A stretch of DNA of 64,000 bases from Verrucomicrobiota bacterium (GTDB lineage Bacteria; Verrucomicrobiota; Verrucomicrobiia; Limisphaerales; UBA9464). Positions within the stretch are counted from its first letter, which is position 1. Each line of letters starts with the position of its first letter. The notes beneath the pieces were generated by a model. That model saw only the letters and a list, made by a program, of their open reading frames with translations, had not been told where the DNA came from and did not search any database. Below, piece by piece: positions 18,107-27,361 of this stretch. The stretch is taken from positions 1 to 64,000 of the forward strand of contig CANGKZ010000013.1 of the NCBI GenBank assembly GCA_947454705.1, given 5' to 3'. A program made the translations under genes and the position numbers.

Positions 18107-20875
18107 GTGAATCCCCTCGCGAAACCGCCGTGCAAACCCAGGCGAACGCTTGCTGCGTTGCAGGTCGTGGGTTGCCTGTTGTCGGTGTGGGTCGGATTCG
18201 CCGCCAGCGCCGCCATTGATGCATCGACCAATGCCGCCGCATTCTGGGCCTTCCAGCCCCTTTCCCATCCGGCGGTCCCTGCAGATCCGCAGGCCAAGAG
18301 CCGCCCCGGAAACCCGATCGATGCCTTCATCCGCCAGAAGCTCCGTGCCGCCGGTCTCACCCCCGCACCGGCGGCGGACCGCGCCACGTTGCTTCGTCGG
18401 TTGAGCTTCGACCTGATCGGCCTGCCTCCCACTCCCGCCGAACTGGCCGCGTTTCAGTCCGACACGGCGGAGGGCTCGATCGCCCGGAGCATCGACCGAC
18501 TCCTCGCATCGCCACATCACGGCGAACGCTGGGCGCGGCACTGGCTCGATGTGGTCCGCTTCGGCGAAAGCCAGGGCTTCGAGTACGACCGCATCCGCGA
18601 CCACGCCTGGCGCTATCGCGATTACGTCATTCAATCGTTCAACGCCGACAAGCCCTACGACCGCTTCATCCGCGAGCAGCTCGCCGGCGATGTGATCGAG
18701 CCCGTGACCCAGGAGGGCATCGTGGCCACCGGATTTTTGGTCGCCGGTCCTTGGGATCAGGCGGGCAGCGGGGCTTCGAGTCCGAGCATCCGAGCCATGG
18801 TCCGCGAGGCCGAGATGGAGGACATGGTCGGAACCGTGGGGCAGACCTTCCTCGGCGTGACGCTCAACTGCGCGCGCTGCCACAACCACAAGTTCGACCC
18901 CGTCCCGCAGCGCGATTATTACCGGGTGAAGGCCGTGTTCGATGGCGTCCGTCACGGCGATCGCTCCGTGCTGGGTGTTGCCGAAGCCGCCGAACGCAAG
19001 CAGCGCCGCGAAGCCCTCGATCGCCAGCGTCAGGAGCTTTCCTCCCAGCTCGCCGAACTGGACCAACTGGCCGCCACCCGTGTTCGCGCTGCATCTTCGG
19101 CCACCTCTGCCGCCCCCGGCTACGCCGGAGTGGAACCGAAGCTCCGATGGAACTTCGCCGATCCCGCAACCGTCCGGCTCGGTCACCTGGAAGGACGTGC
19201 CAAAATTGAAAACGGACGCCTGGTGCTCGACGGGGCTGGATCGTTTTGGGTCTCGGATCCTCTCACCACTCCCCTCCGCGAAAAGACCCTCGAAGCCTGG
19301 GTTCGCGTCGGCGATTTGAATCAGCGCGGAGGCGGCATTGTCGCCCTCGAAACTCCCGACGGCGGACGTTTCGATGCCATCACCTTCGGCGAACGACAGC
19401 CACGCCGCTGGGCTGCCGGCAGTGAAGGCTTCGCGCGAACCAAGGATCTCGAAGCATCCGATGAAACGGCCGGCGCCGGAGAAACCGTCCACGTGGCCAT
19501 CACCCACGCCGCCGATGGCACGCTCGCGCTGTTCCGCAACGGAGTGCCCTGGGGCAAACCGTGGCGGCCGGAGTCGGGTCCGTCGTCCCTTCGCGAGGAA
19601 GCCCGGACCCGCGTTCTCATCGGATGCCGCCACACCGGCGGCAGCAATGCCTTCTTCCGCGGGGAGATTGAAGACGTTCGGGTGTACGATCGCGCGCTGT
19701 CTCCGAATGAGCTTCTCGCCTCCTTCCGCGCCGGAGCCTCCGCCGCCGCGATCCCGGTGGAACAACGCCTCGCCGCCCTCACCCCGCAGGAACGCACCCG
19801 TCGCACCGCGCTTCAAACCGGGCTCGATCGGATTCAGTCGGAATGGAAGTCCATCGAAGTCGCTCCCCAGGGCTACGCCGCGAACCCCTCCCAACCGGGC
19901 CCCACCCGCGTGCTGGCGCGCGGGGAATTCGACAAGCCCCGCGAGGAGGTCACCCCGGGAACCCTTTCCGGAATCGTCGGAGTCCCCGCGGAGCTCGGCC
20001 TCGACTCCAAATCCCCGGAGGCGGAACGGCGCCGTCGTTTTGCCAATTGGGTGGCCAGTTCCTCCAATCCCCTCACCGCCCGGGCGATCGTGAATCGCGT
20101 GTGGCATTATCATTTCCACCGCGGACTTTCCGGGACGCCGAATGATCTCGGCCGGATGGGCGATACGCCGTCGCATCCCGAATTGCTCGATTGGCTGGCA
20201 GGTTGGTTCGTGGATCCAAAGGGCGGCAACTGGAGCCTAAAGCAACTCCATCGACTCATCCTCACCAGCGACACCTGGCAACAGGCCTCCGGCCCCGCAC
20301 CGGCAGCCGCATTGGAAAAGGATGCGGAGAACCGCCTGCTGTGGCGCTTCACCCCGCGACGCCTCGAGGCCGAGGAAACCCGCGACGCCCTGCTCGCATT
20401 GGGCGGGGAGTTGAATCCCGCGATGGGCGGGCCCGGATTCCGCCCCTTCAATCACGTCGGCAACGGTGGACAGAACGAGTATTTCGCCGCCGACCTGCCG
20501 GGGCCCGAGTTCAGCCGGCGGACCATTTATCGCATCTCGGTCCACTCCGCCCGCGATCCCCTGCTCGATGCGCTCGATTGCCCGGAATTCTCGACTCGAA
20601 CCGCGGTGCGTCCCAACACCACCACGCCGCTGCAGGCGTTGTCGCTGATGAACAACTCCATGGTGCTTCGCCAGGCCGAGCGACTCGCCGCGACCGTGCA
20701 GGCGGAGACCCGGGGCAATCCGCGGGCGGCGATCGATCAACTTTGGAAACGCGTGCTGAATCGGGCCCCGCGTCGATCCGAAGTGCAGGGCGCCCTCGCC
20801 CTGGCGCGCAAACAAGGCCTGTCGCAGGTGGCCTGGGTGTTGATGAACTCCAACGAATTCATGTTCGTGCGATGA
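18107..20875 (+). CDS. Exported DUF1549/DUF1553 protein with a LamG-like domain (PSD1 type)
   Basis: A 922-residue secreted protein typical of Planctomycetes and Verrucomicrobia. It starts at GTG and has a signal region (LAALQVVGCLLSVWVGFAAS). The DUF1549 domain follows with LRRLSFDLIGLPPTP, ERWARHWLDVVRF and CARCHNHKFDP, which contains a CxxCH heme-type motif. A concanavalin/LamG-like beta sandwich occupies about 350-545 (ENGRLVLDGAGSFWVS...ALFRNGVPWG). The C-terminal DUF1553 has LARGEFDKPREEVTPG, NRVWHYHFHRGL, FTPRRLEAEETRD and RPNTTTPLQALSLMNN. Biochemical role is not known. A DUF1501 gene follows after 22 bp, the usual pairing. Confidence 0.88.
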   Translation: MNPLAKPPCKPRRTLAALQVVGCLLSVWVGFAASAAIDASTNAAAFWAFQPLSHPAVPADPQAKSRPGNPIDAFIRQKLRAAGLTPAPAADRATLLRRLSFDLIGLPPTPAELAAFQSDTAEGSIARSIDRLLASPHHGERWARHWLDVVRFGESQGFEYDRIRDHAWRYRDYVIQSFNADKPYDRFIREQLAGDVIEPVTQEGIVATGFLVAGPWDQAGSGASSPSIRAMVREAEMEDMVGTVGQTFLGVTLNCARCHNHKFDPVPQRDYYRVKAVFDGVRHGDRSVLGVAEAAERKQRREALDRQRQELSSQLAELDQLAATRVRAASSATSAAPGYAGVEPKLRWNFADPATVRLGHLEGRAKIENGRLVLDGAGSFWVSDPLTTPLREKTLEAWVRVGDLNQRGGGIVALETPDGGRFDAITFGERQPRRWAAGSEGFARTKDLEASDETAGAGETVHVAITHAADGTLALFRNGVPWGKPWRPESGPSSLREEARTRVLIGCRHTGGSNAFFRGEIEDVRVYDRALSPNELLASFRAGASAAAIPVEQRLAALTPQERTRRTALQTGLDRIQSEWKSIEVAPQGYAANPSQPGPTRVLARGEFDKPREEVTPGTLSGIVGVPAELGLDSKSPEAERRRRFANWVASSSNPLTARAIVNRVWHYHFHRGLSGTPNDLGRMGDTPSHPELLDWLAGWFVDPKGGNWSLKQLHRLILTSDTWQQASGPAPAAALEKDAENRLLWRFTPRRLEAEETRDALLALGGELNPAMGGPGFRPFNHVGNGGQNEYFAADLPGPEFSRRTIYRISVHSARDPLLDALDCPEFSTRTAVRPNTTTPLQALSLMNNSMVLRQAERLAATVQAETRGNPRAAIDQLWKRVLNRAPRRSEVQGALALARKQGLSQVAWVLMNSNEFMFVR

Positions 20876-20897
20876 CGGGCGAACCGGAGGGCAACCG

Positions 20898-22319
20898 ATG
20901 AATCCACTGACACGACGCGACTTTCTCACCCACACCGGATCCGGCATCGGGGGGCTCGCCCTGAGCCTGCTGCTGCACCAGGAGGCCCGCGCCGCCGGGT
21001 CTGCCTCGCCCTACGCGCCCCACGTCACGCCCGCACGGGCCCGCGTGAAGCGGATCATCCACATCTGCGCCCTCGGAGGCGTGTCCCACGTGGACACCTT
21101 CGACCACAAACCAGAATTGATACGCCGGCACGGACAGGATTCCGGACGCAAGTTCGACACCTTCTTTTCCCAGCCCGGCATGCTACTGAAGAGTCCGTTC
21201 GAATTCCGCCGTCATGGTGCCTCGGGACGCTGGGTGTCGGACCTCCTGCCGCACCTGGCGGGCTGTGTGGATGACCTCACCTTCATCCATTCGATGCGCA
21301 GCAAGAGCTCGAATCACACGCCGGCCACCTTCCTCATGAACTCGGGATTCACCTTCAACGGGTTTCCCAGCATGGGCGCGTGGATCAGCTACGGACTCGG
21401 CTCCGAGAATCAGAACTTTCCCGCCTACGTGGTCCTCCCCGATCCGCGCCAGCTCCCCGCCGGGGGCGCGATCAACTGGACCAACGGATTCCTCCCGGCC
21501 GTCCACCAGGGCGTTGCCTTCCGCAGCGGCACTGCGGAGCCGATAGCCGACCTCTCCACGCCCGGCTCCATTGCCCCGGCCAAGCGCGGCGCGAGCTTCA
21601 AGTTTCTCCAATCGTTGAACGAGTCCGACGCCGCCGCGCATCCCGCCGACACCGCACTGGCCGCGCGCATCCGCGCCTACGAGCTCGCGGCGCAGATGCA
21701 GCTGAGCGTCCCCGAACTGGCCGACCTGCGCGGTGAATCCGAAGCCACCCGCACCGCCTACGGACTCGACCATTCCAACGGCCCCACCGCGGCCTTCGCA
21801 CGAAACTGCCTGCTCGCACGCCGCCTGAGCGAACGCGGGGTCCGCTGCGTGCAGGTGTTCAACGGCGGCCAATTCGGCTCGCCGCGCATCAATTGGGACG
21901 GACACGAGGACATCGTGGAAAACCACCGCAAACAGGCGCTGGTGATGGATCAACCCGTCGCCGCCCTGCTGCACGACCTCAAGCAGCGCGGCCTGCTCGA
22001 CGAAACGCTGCTGCTCTGGACCACAGAATTCGGCCGCACGCCGATCACCCAGGGCATCAATGGACGCGGACGCGACCATCACCAGCACGGATTCACCATC
22101 TGGATGGCCGGCGCCGGCGTGAAACCCGGATTCGCCTACGGAGCCACCGATGACATCGGCTACGACGCCGTGGAGCACCCGGTGGAATTCTACGACATCC
22201 ACGCCACGCTGCTCCGCTTGATGGGCATCGACCACACCAAGCTCACCTTCCGGCACAACGGCGTCGACCGTCGCCTCACCGACGTCCACGGCGAAGTCGT
22301 CGAAGGAATCCTCAGCTGA
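20898..22319 (+). CDS. Tat-exported DUF1501 protein
   Basis: A 473-residue protein with a twin-arginine signal (LTRRDFLTHTGSGIGGLALS). The body is of the alkaline-phosphatase/sulfatase-like DUF1501 fold: IHICALGGVSHVDTFDHKPE near the N-terminus, the FRRHGASGRWVSDLLPHLA block, TEFGRTPITQGINGRGRDHH and the end NGVDRRLTDVHG. DUF1501 genes nearly always accompany DUF1549/DUF1553 genes, as here on both sides. The substrate is unknown. A good Shine-Dalgarno (GGAGGG) precedes the ATG at 20898. It is 16 bp from the next gene, so an operon is likely. Confidence 0.9.
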   Translation: MNPLTRRDFLTHTGSGIGGLALSLLLHQEARAAGSASPYAPHVTPARARVKRIIHICALGGVSHVDTFDHKPELIRRHGQDSGRKFDTFFSQPGMLLKSPFEFRRHGASGRWVSDLLPHLAGCVDDLTFIHSMRSKSSNHTPATFLMNSGFTFNGFPSMGAWISYGLGSENQNFPAYVVLPDPRQLPAGGAINWTNGFLPAVHQGVAFRSGTAEPIADLSTPGSIAPAKRGASFKFLQSLNESDAAAHPADTALAARIRAYELAAQMQLSVPELADLRGESEATRTAYGLDHSNGPTAAFARNCLLARRLSERGVRCVQVFNGGQFGSPRINWDGHEDIVENHRKQALVMDQPVAALLHDLKQRGLLDETLLLWTTEFGRTPITQGINGRGRDHHQHGFTIWMAGAGVKPGFAYGATDDIGYDAVEHPVEFYDIHATLLRLMGIDHTKLTFRHNGVDRRLTDVHGEVVEGILS

Positions 22320-22335
22320 CCGTCCTTCGCCGTCC

Positions 22336-25080
22336 ATGAACGCCACCACTCCCCGCATCGCCTCACGCAGCGGAGGATTGTGGCGGGCCATGGCAATCGT
22401 CGCGGCTTCACTGGGCTGCGCCGACACCACGCTCCCGGCCTCGGCCGCAGCCGGTACCACAAACGGTACGTCCTCCCATTGGGCCTATCAGCCGCTCATC
22501 CGCCCCGCAGTCCCCAATGCGCCGGGAACCAGCGGAAACCCCGTGGACCGCTTCCTTCGCGAGCGGCTCCAACGTGAAGGGCTTCGACCGTCCGCACCGG
22601 CGAGCGCGGAGGTGTGGTTGCGTCGGGTGACCTACGATCTCACCGGACTTCCGCCCACACCGTCGGAACGGGTTTCGTTCCTTGCCGATTCCAGCGCCGA
22701 CGCCCGATCGCGCGTGGTGGACCGCCTGCTCGCCTCCCCGCGCTACGGCGAGCGATGGGCGCGGCATTGGATGGATGCCGTCCATTTCGCCGAGACCCAC
22801 GGACACGATCAGGACCGCATCCGCACCAACGCCTGGCCGTATCGCGACTACCTCGTTCGGGCCTTCAATTCCGACCGTCCCTACACGCGCTTCGTCGAGG
22901 AACAGATCGCCGCGGACCAGTTGTTCCCGCGCGAACCCGAGTTGATCCCCGCGCTCGGACTCGCCGCTGCGGGACCGTGGGACGAGAGCTCCCTGCGCTG
23001 CATCCGCGAAGACGCATCGGACCGACAGGCCGCGCGCTACATCGACCGGGACGACATGGTCACCACGGTGATGCAGACCTTCACCAGCACCACGGTCCAG
23101 TGCGCTCGCTGCCACGATCACAAGTTCGATCCGGTGTCGCAGCGCGACTACTACGCGCTTCAAGCCGTCTTCGCCGGTGTGGAACGGGCCAACCGCCTGT
23201 TCGACACAGATCCCGGCCGACACGCACTCCGCCAGCAGCTTCGCGCCGCGCTGCATCAAGTTCGATCCACCTCCGGCACCAATGCCCCCGCCTGGCTCAC
23301 CCCGGAAGTGCAGGACGAGGTGCGCCGGTGGGAATCGGCCCGCGCCGCCGCAGAAGCGTTGTGGAAACCGCTCACCCGGGTAACGCCTTCCAGCACCTCC
23401 GGCAGCACGCTGACCGCTGGCCAGGGCGGCATCGTGGTGGCTTCCGGCCTCCGACCCGAACGCGACGATTATCAGGTGATCGCGAATCCCGAGGGCCTCG
23501 CATCCCCCATTTGTTCGATTCGCCTGCAGGTGCTCGCCGATCCCTCGCTGCCGCAGGGCGGTCCCGGACGTCAGGACAACGGCAATTTTCACCTCACGGA
23601 ATTCGAAGTGTGGAACGGCTCCACACGGATTGAGCTGGCGCGGGCGAAGGCCGACTTCAATCAGGACGGATGGGGCATTTCTGCAGCACTCGATGGCGAC
23701 GAGAGAACCGCCTGGGGCATCCACCCCGAGGAAGGAAAATCCCACGTGGCGGGGTTCGAACTAAAGACGCCGCTTTCCCTCAAGACTGGCGAGTCTCTCC
23801 GGATCGTTCTCAAGCAACGCCATGGCGGCGGACATCTAATCGGCCGGTTCCGGCTTTCGATTTCCGACCGCCCCCTGACCGAAGCCACCCAACCGCTTGC
23901 CTCAAGTTTGGAACAGACCCTGGCGACCGCGCCGGCGCGACGTTCCCCATCGCAGATCCTCGAACTCGCGCGCCACGTCGTTACCCGGCGGCTGGAGTCC
24001 CACCTCGACTCCCTTCCAGCACCGCACTTGGTTTACGCCCCGGCGGCGGATTTCGATCCCGATGGCGGACTGAAGCCGGTGTTCCAACCCCGCCCCGTGA
24101 GTGTGCTGAAGCGCGGGGAATTCGATCATCCGCTTGAACCCGCCCTTCCCGGAACGCTGTCCTGCGTGGCCGGACTTCCGTCACGGTTCGCTGTTTCCCC
24201 CGACGCCCCGGAAGGCGAACGCCGCGCCGCGCTCGCGCGCTGGATCACCGATCGCGGGAATGCGCTGGCCTGGCGCTCGATTGCAAATCGCGTGTGGCAT
24301 CTGCACTTCGGACGCGGACTGGTCGAAACGCCCAATGATTTCGGCCGCATGGGCTCGGGCCCGTCCCACCCGGAACTGCTCGACTGGCTTGCCGTGTGGT
24401 TCCGTGACGACGCGCAGGGTTCCTTCAAAGCCCTGCATCGATTGCTCGTTCTCAGCGACACCTACGCGCAGTCCTCGCGCGTCACGGATTCCGATCCCCA
24501 GGCGGCCACGCGCGACGCCGGCAACGTCCTGCTCTGGCGCATGAATCGAACTCGCCTCGATGCCGAGGCGGTGCGCGACACGATGTTCCAAGTTTCCGGC
24601 CGGCTCGACTTTCGCATGGGTGGACCGGGCGATCGGCAGTTCGATCTGAAACCCGGAATCCACGTCACGCCCATGGTGGACTACGCGAAGTTCGATCGCG
24701 ACTCCGAGGCGGCCGGGCGACGCAGTTTGTACCGTTTCCTTTTTCGCACGCTGCCGGATCCATTCATGGACGCCCTCGATTGCCCGGCCGGGGATCAACT
24801 CACACCGGTGCGCACCTCCGGAATCACCGTCCAGCAGGCCCTCGCCCTGTGGAACGATGAACTCGTGCTCCGCCAATCGGGGCATTTCGCCGCGACGCTT
24901 CAACGCGAATTCCCCGGCGCAGACGAATCGGTTCGCATCCGCGCTGCGGTGGAACGAACCTTTGCGCGTCTCGCAACTACGGACGAAACCCGGCTTCTCA
25001 CCCAGTATGCCTCCCGGCACGGCCTCGCCGCCGCCTGCCGGCTCCTGTTCAACAGCAATGAATTCATCTTTGTGGACTGA
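22336..25080 (+). CDS. Exported DUF1549/DUF1553 protein, second copy (PSD1 type)
   Basis: A 914-residue paralogue of the product at 18107. The signal region is GLWRAMAIVAASLGCADTTLPA. DUF1549 has LRRVTYDLTGLPPTPSE, ERWARHWMDAVHFAETHGHD and CARCHDHKFDPV (CxxCH). The middle differs from the first copy: instead of LamG it has the discoidin-like stretch common in this family (NGNFHLTEFEVWNG, ALDGDERTAWGIHPEEGKSH, GRFRLSISDRP). DUF1553 includes LKRGEFDHPLEPALPG, NRVWHLHFGRGLVE and ITVQQALALWNDELVLRQ. Its last 23 bases overlap the start of the lipoprotein gene, which suggests coupled translation. Confidence 0.88.
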   Translation: MNATTPRIASRSGGLWRAMAIVAASLGCADTTLPASAAAGTTNGTSSHWAYQPLIRPAVPNAPGTSGNPVDRFLRERLQREGLRPSAPASAEVWLRRVTYDLTGLPPTPSERVSFLADSSADARSRVVDRLLASPRYGERWARHWMDAVHFAETHGHDQDRIRTNAWPYRDYLVRAFNSDRPYTRFVEEQIAADQLFPREPELIPALGLAAAGPWDESSLRCIREDASDRQAARYIDRDDMVTTVMQTFTSTTVQCARCHDHKFDPVSQRDYYALQAVFAGVERANRLFDTDPGRHALRQQLRAALHQVRSTSGTNAPAWLTPEVQDEVRRWESARAAAEALWKPLTRVTPSSTSGSTLTAGQGGIVVASGLRPERDDYQVIANPEGLASPICSIRLQVLADPSLPQGGPGRQDNGNFHLTEFEVWNGSTRIELARAKADFNQDGWGISAALDGDERTAWGIHPEEGKSHVAGFELKTPLSLKTGESLRIVLKQRHGGGHLIGRFRLSISDRPLTEATQPLASSLEQTLATAPARRSPSQILELARHVVTRRLESHLDSLPAPHLVYAPAADFDPDGGLKPVFQPRPVSVLKRGEFDHPLEPALPGTLSCVAGLPSRFAVSPDAPEGERRAALARWITDRGNALAWRSIANRVWHLHFGRGLVETPNDFGRMGSGPSHPELLDWLAVWFRDDAQGSFKALHRLLVLSDTYAQSSRVTDSDPQAATRDAGNVLLWRMNRTRLDAEAVRDTMFQVSGRLDFRMGGPGDRQFDLKPGIHVTPMVDYAKFDRDSEAAGRRSLYRFLFRTLPDPFMDALDCPAGDQLTPVRTSGITVQQALALWNDELVLRQSGHFAATLQREFPGADESVRIRAAVERTFARLATTDETRLLTQYASRHGLAAACRLLFNSNEFIFVD

Positions 25081-25633
25081 CGCCCAACGGGGCGCGTTTT
25101 TGATCACGTCGGCCGCCCTCCTCGCCACGGGATGCGCGAGCCGAAGGACCGGCTCCATCTCCACCGAGGGCTCGGCCACGACGGCCAGCACCGTCACCAC
25201 CACCGCCACGGTCTCGACCTCTACCTCGACCTCCACTACCACCCCGCGCGGCGGCGATCCGGTCACCGCCGTGCGCGGCGTGCTCTCCCGTCAGGTGGAC
25301 GCCTGGAATGCCGGCAACATCCCGGAATTCATGCAGGGATACTCCGTGTCGGCCGACACCCGCTTCGCCTCCGGTGGATCGGTCACCCGCGGATGGTTGA
25401 CGGTGTTGAAGCGGTACCAATCCCGATACACCGATCGGAAGGCGATGGGGCAGCTCACCTTTTCGGAACTCGAATTCACGGTGCTCGGACCGGATTCGAT
25501 CCTCGTCTTCGGCCACTGGCGACTGCAGCGCGAGGCCGACCATCCGGGCGGCTTGTTCACGCTGGTGTTCCGCCGGATGGGGAACGACTGGCGCATCGTC
25601 CACGACCACACCTCGGCGGAAGACGCGCATTGA
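25058..25633 (+). CDS. Lipoprotein with an NTF2/SnoaL-like domain (DUF4440 type)
   Basis: A 191-residue predicted lipoprotein. The N-terminus has a short positive region and a lipobox (AALLATGCAS), then a Ser/Thr-rich linker (about 40 residues, largely TTTATVSTSTSTSTTT). The C-terminal domain begins VRGVLSRQVDAWNAGNIPEF, followed by GWLTVLKRYQSRYTDRKAMG, and ends LFTLVFRRMGNDWRIVHDHT, a pattern of SnoaL/DUF4440 cone-fold proteins. The start is the ATG inside the previous gene. The role is unknown; anchoring beside the DUF1549/DUF1501 proteins is suggested only by position. Confidence 0.75.
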   Translation: MNSSLWTDAQRGAFLITSAALLATGCASRRTGSISTEGSATTASTVTTTATVSTSTSTSTTTPRGGDPVTAVRGVLSRQVDAWNAGNIPEFMQGYSVSADTRFASGGSVTRGWLTVLKRYQSRYTDRKAMGQLTFSELEFTVLGPDSILVFGHWRLQREADHPGGLFTLVFRRMGNDWRIVHDHTSAEDAH

Positions 25634-25670
25634 TCCAATGAACCTAACTCCGGCACCTGTGAGAAAAACC

Positions 25671-25813
25671 AACCGCAGATGGACGCAGATGAACGCAGAT
25701 TCGAGCGCGCGGAACCGAAGCCATTGAGCCCACTCGGCAATTGAATGAACCAGAAGCGAAACAAGCGATTTGTCTTAGTCCCAATCAGCGTTCATCTGCG
25801 TCCATCTGCGGTT
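25671..25813. repeat. Inverted pair of repeat B (CGCAGATGGACGCAGATGAA type)
   Basis: Two 31-bp arms (25671-25701 and 25783-25813) are inverted and match at 30 of 31 positions. Each is made of three 10-bp-spaced CGCAGAT units. About 80 bp of unrelated sequence lies between them. The arms could form a long stem in RNA or single-stranded DNA. The same type of inverted pair occurs at 56995-57138 and a degraded half at 56641. The element fills the 198-bp gap before the second DUF1501 gene. Confidence 0.8.
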
Positions 25814-25831
25814 TGAACTGCTGTTCTTAGA

Positions 25832-27286
25832 ATGATTTCCCCGATTCCATCGCATCGCATCGCAGGCTCCCGCCGGGAGTTCCTGTGGCGATTTGGAGGT
25901 GGATTGGGCGGCGCGGCACTGAGCCGATTGCTGATCGACGAAGCGCTCGCGGGAACCAGCGCAACCGGCGGACTGTTCGCCGGCGGCACCCATCACCGCC
26001 CCCGCGCCAAGCGCGTGATCCAGCTGTTCATGAACGGCGGCGCGAGCCAGATGGATCTGTTCGACTACAAACCGATGCTTTTCCAGCGGCACGGGCAGAA
26101 GTTTGATCCCGGCACCGGCGCACGCGTGGAGGCCGCCACCAGCGAACCCGGAAAAATTCTAAAGCCCGCCTTCGAATTTCGGCGACACGGGGAATCGGGC
26201 CGATGGGTCAGCAGCCTGATGCCGCATCTGGCCGGGTGCGTCGATCAACTGGCGTTCTGCATGTCGATGGTTTCCAAAACCAACGTGCACGGTCCCGGCA
26301 GTTACCTGATGAACACGGGATTCCTCCTTCCCGGATTTCCCTGCATGGGCTCGTGGGTCAGCTACGCGCTGGGGCGGTTGTCGGACAACCTGCCCACGTT
26401 CGTCGTTTTGCCCGACGGCCGCGGCCTGCCCTACAACCAAAAGGGAAACTTCAGCGCCGGTTTCCTCCCCGCGAGCCATCAGGGAACGGTGATCCAGGCC
26501 TCCGCACCCACGCCGATTCCCCACCTGACCGCCGCCGCCGGCGGGGCCGGGATCAGCACGCCGTCCTCCGATGCCGAAGGGCTCGAGGTGCTGCGGCAGT
26601 TGAATGGATCCCACCTCGCGACCACCGGTCCCGATTCAAGGTTGGAATCGCGCATCGAAGCCTACGAACTCGCGGCCCGCATGCAGCTCAGCGCGCCCGA
26701 GGCGTTTTCCATCAAGGGCGAATCGCCCGCCACCCGCGCGCTGTACGGAGTTGATGATACCAAGACTGCGGACTTCGGCCGACGCTGCCTGATGGCGCGT
26801 CGATTGATTGAGCGCGGCGTTCGATTCGTGCAGGTGTGGAGCGGAGCGGGAGGGCCCACCGGAAATTGGGACAACCACACCAGCATTCCCAAGGAACTCC
26901 CGCCGATTTGCGCCGCGACCGATCGTCCCATTGCCGCTCTGCTGCGCGACCTCGCGGGACGCGGCCTGCTCGAAGACACGCTGGTGCTCTGGAATACCGA
27001 ATTTGGTCGCATGCCCTTTTCGCAGGGCGGCGATGGGCGCGATCACAATGGCGGCACGTTTGTCGGCTGGATGGCCGGGGCCGGGGTTCGCGCCGGAGCG
27101 TCGGTTGGAGAAAGCGATGAATGGTCGTGGAAGTCGGCGCACGATTCGGTGTCGAACTACGATTTCCACGCCACCGTACTGCATCTCCTCGGCATCGATC
27201 ACGAGCGGCTTACCTACCGACACGACGGGGCCAACCGACGGCTGACCGATGTGCATGGGCAGGTGGTTCGCGGTCTTCTGGCCTGA
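25832..27286 (+). CDS. Tat-exported DUF1501 protein, second copy
   Basis: A 484-residue paralogue of the product at 20898. The twin-arginine signal is SRREFLWRFGGGLGGAALS. The body has QLFMNGGASQMDLFDYKPML, FRRHGESGRWVSSLMPHLAG, YLMNTGFLLPGFPCMGSWVS, TEFGRMPFSQGGDGRDHNGG and the conserved end GANRRLTDVHGQVV. It completes the second DUF1549/DUF1501 set, separated from it by the lipoprotein gene and an inverted repeat B. The repeat sits right upstream, so this gene may have its own promoter. Function unknown. Confidence 0.9.
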   Translation: MISPIPSHRIAGSRREFLWRFGGGLGGAALSRLLIDEALAGTSATGGLFAGGTHHRPRAKRVIQLFMNGGASQMDLFDYKPMLFQRHGQKFDPGTGARVEAATSEPGKILKPAFEFRRHGESGRWVSSLMPHLAGCVDQLAFCMSMVSKTNVHGPGSYLMNTGFLLPGFPCMGSWVSYALGRLSDNLPTFVVLPDGRGLPYNQKGNFSAGFLPASHQGTVIQASAPTPIPHLTAAAGGAGISTPSSDAEGLEVLRQLNGSHLATTGPDSRLESRIEAYELAARMQLSAPEAFSIKGESPATRALYGVDDTKTADFGRRCLMARRLIERGVRFVQVWSGAGGPTGNWDNHTSIPKELPPICAATDRPIAALLRDLAGRGLLEDTLVLWNTEFGRMPFSQGGDGRDHNGGTFVGWMAGAGVRAGASVGESDEWSWKSAHDSVSNYDFHATVLHLLGIDHERLTYRHDGANRRLTDVHGQVVRGLLA

Positions 27287-27361
27287 ATTTCTCCCGCGCC
27301 GGCGGGGTCCATCGACCGTTCGTCTTGCGTCCGCGACAAAAACTGAAAGCCTTTTCGCACC

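Noticed and set aside
17966-20176. 736-codon frame antisense to the DUF1549/DUF1553 gene and overlapping kdpA
   Set aside because: It opposes two well-supported genes and has Arg/Gly-rich shadow composition.
25671-25813. Possible CRISPR array
   Set aside because: Only two arms, inverted and not direct, with units spaced at 10 bases and no spacers of constant length; no cas genes.
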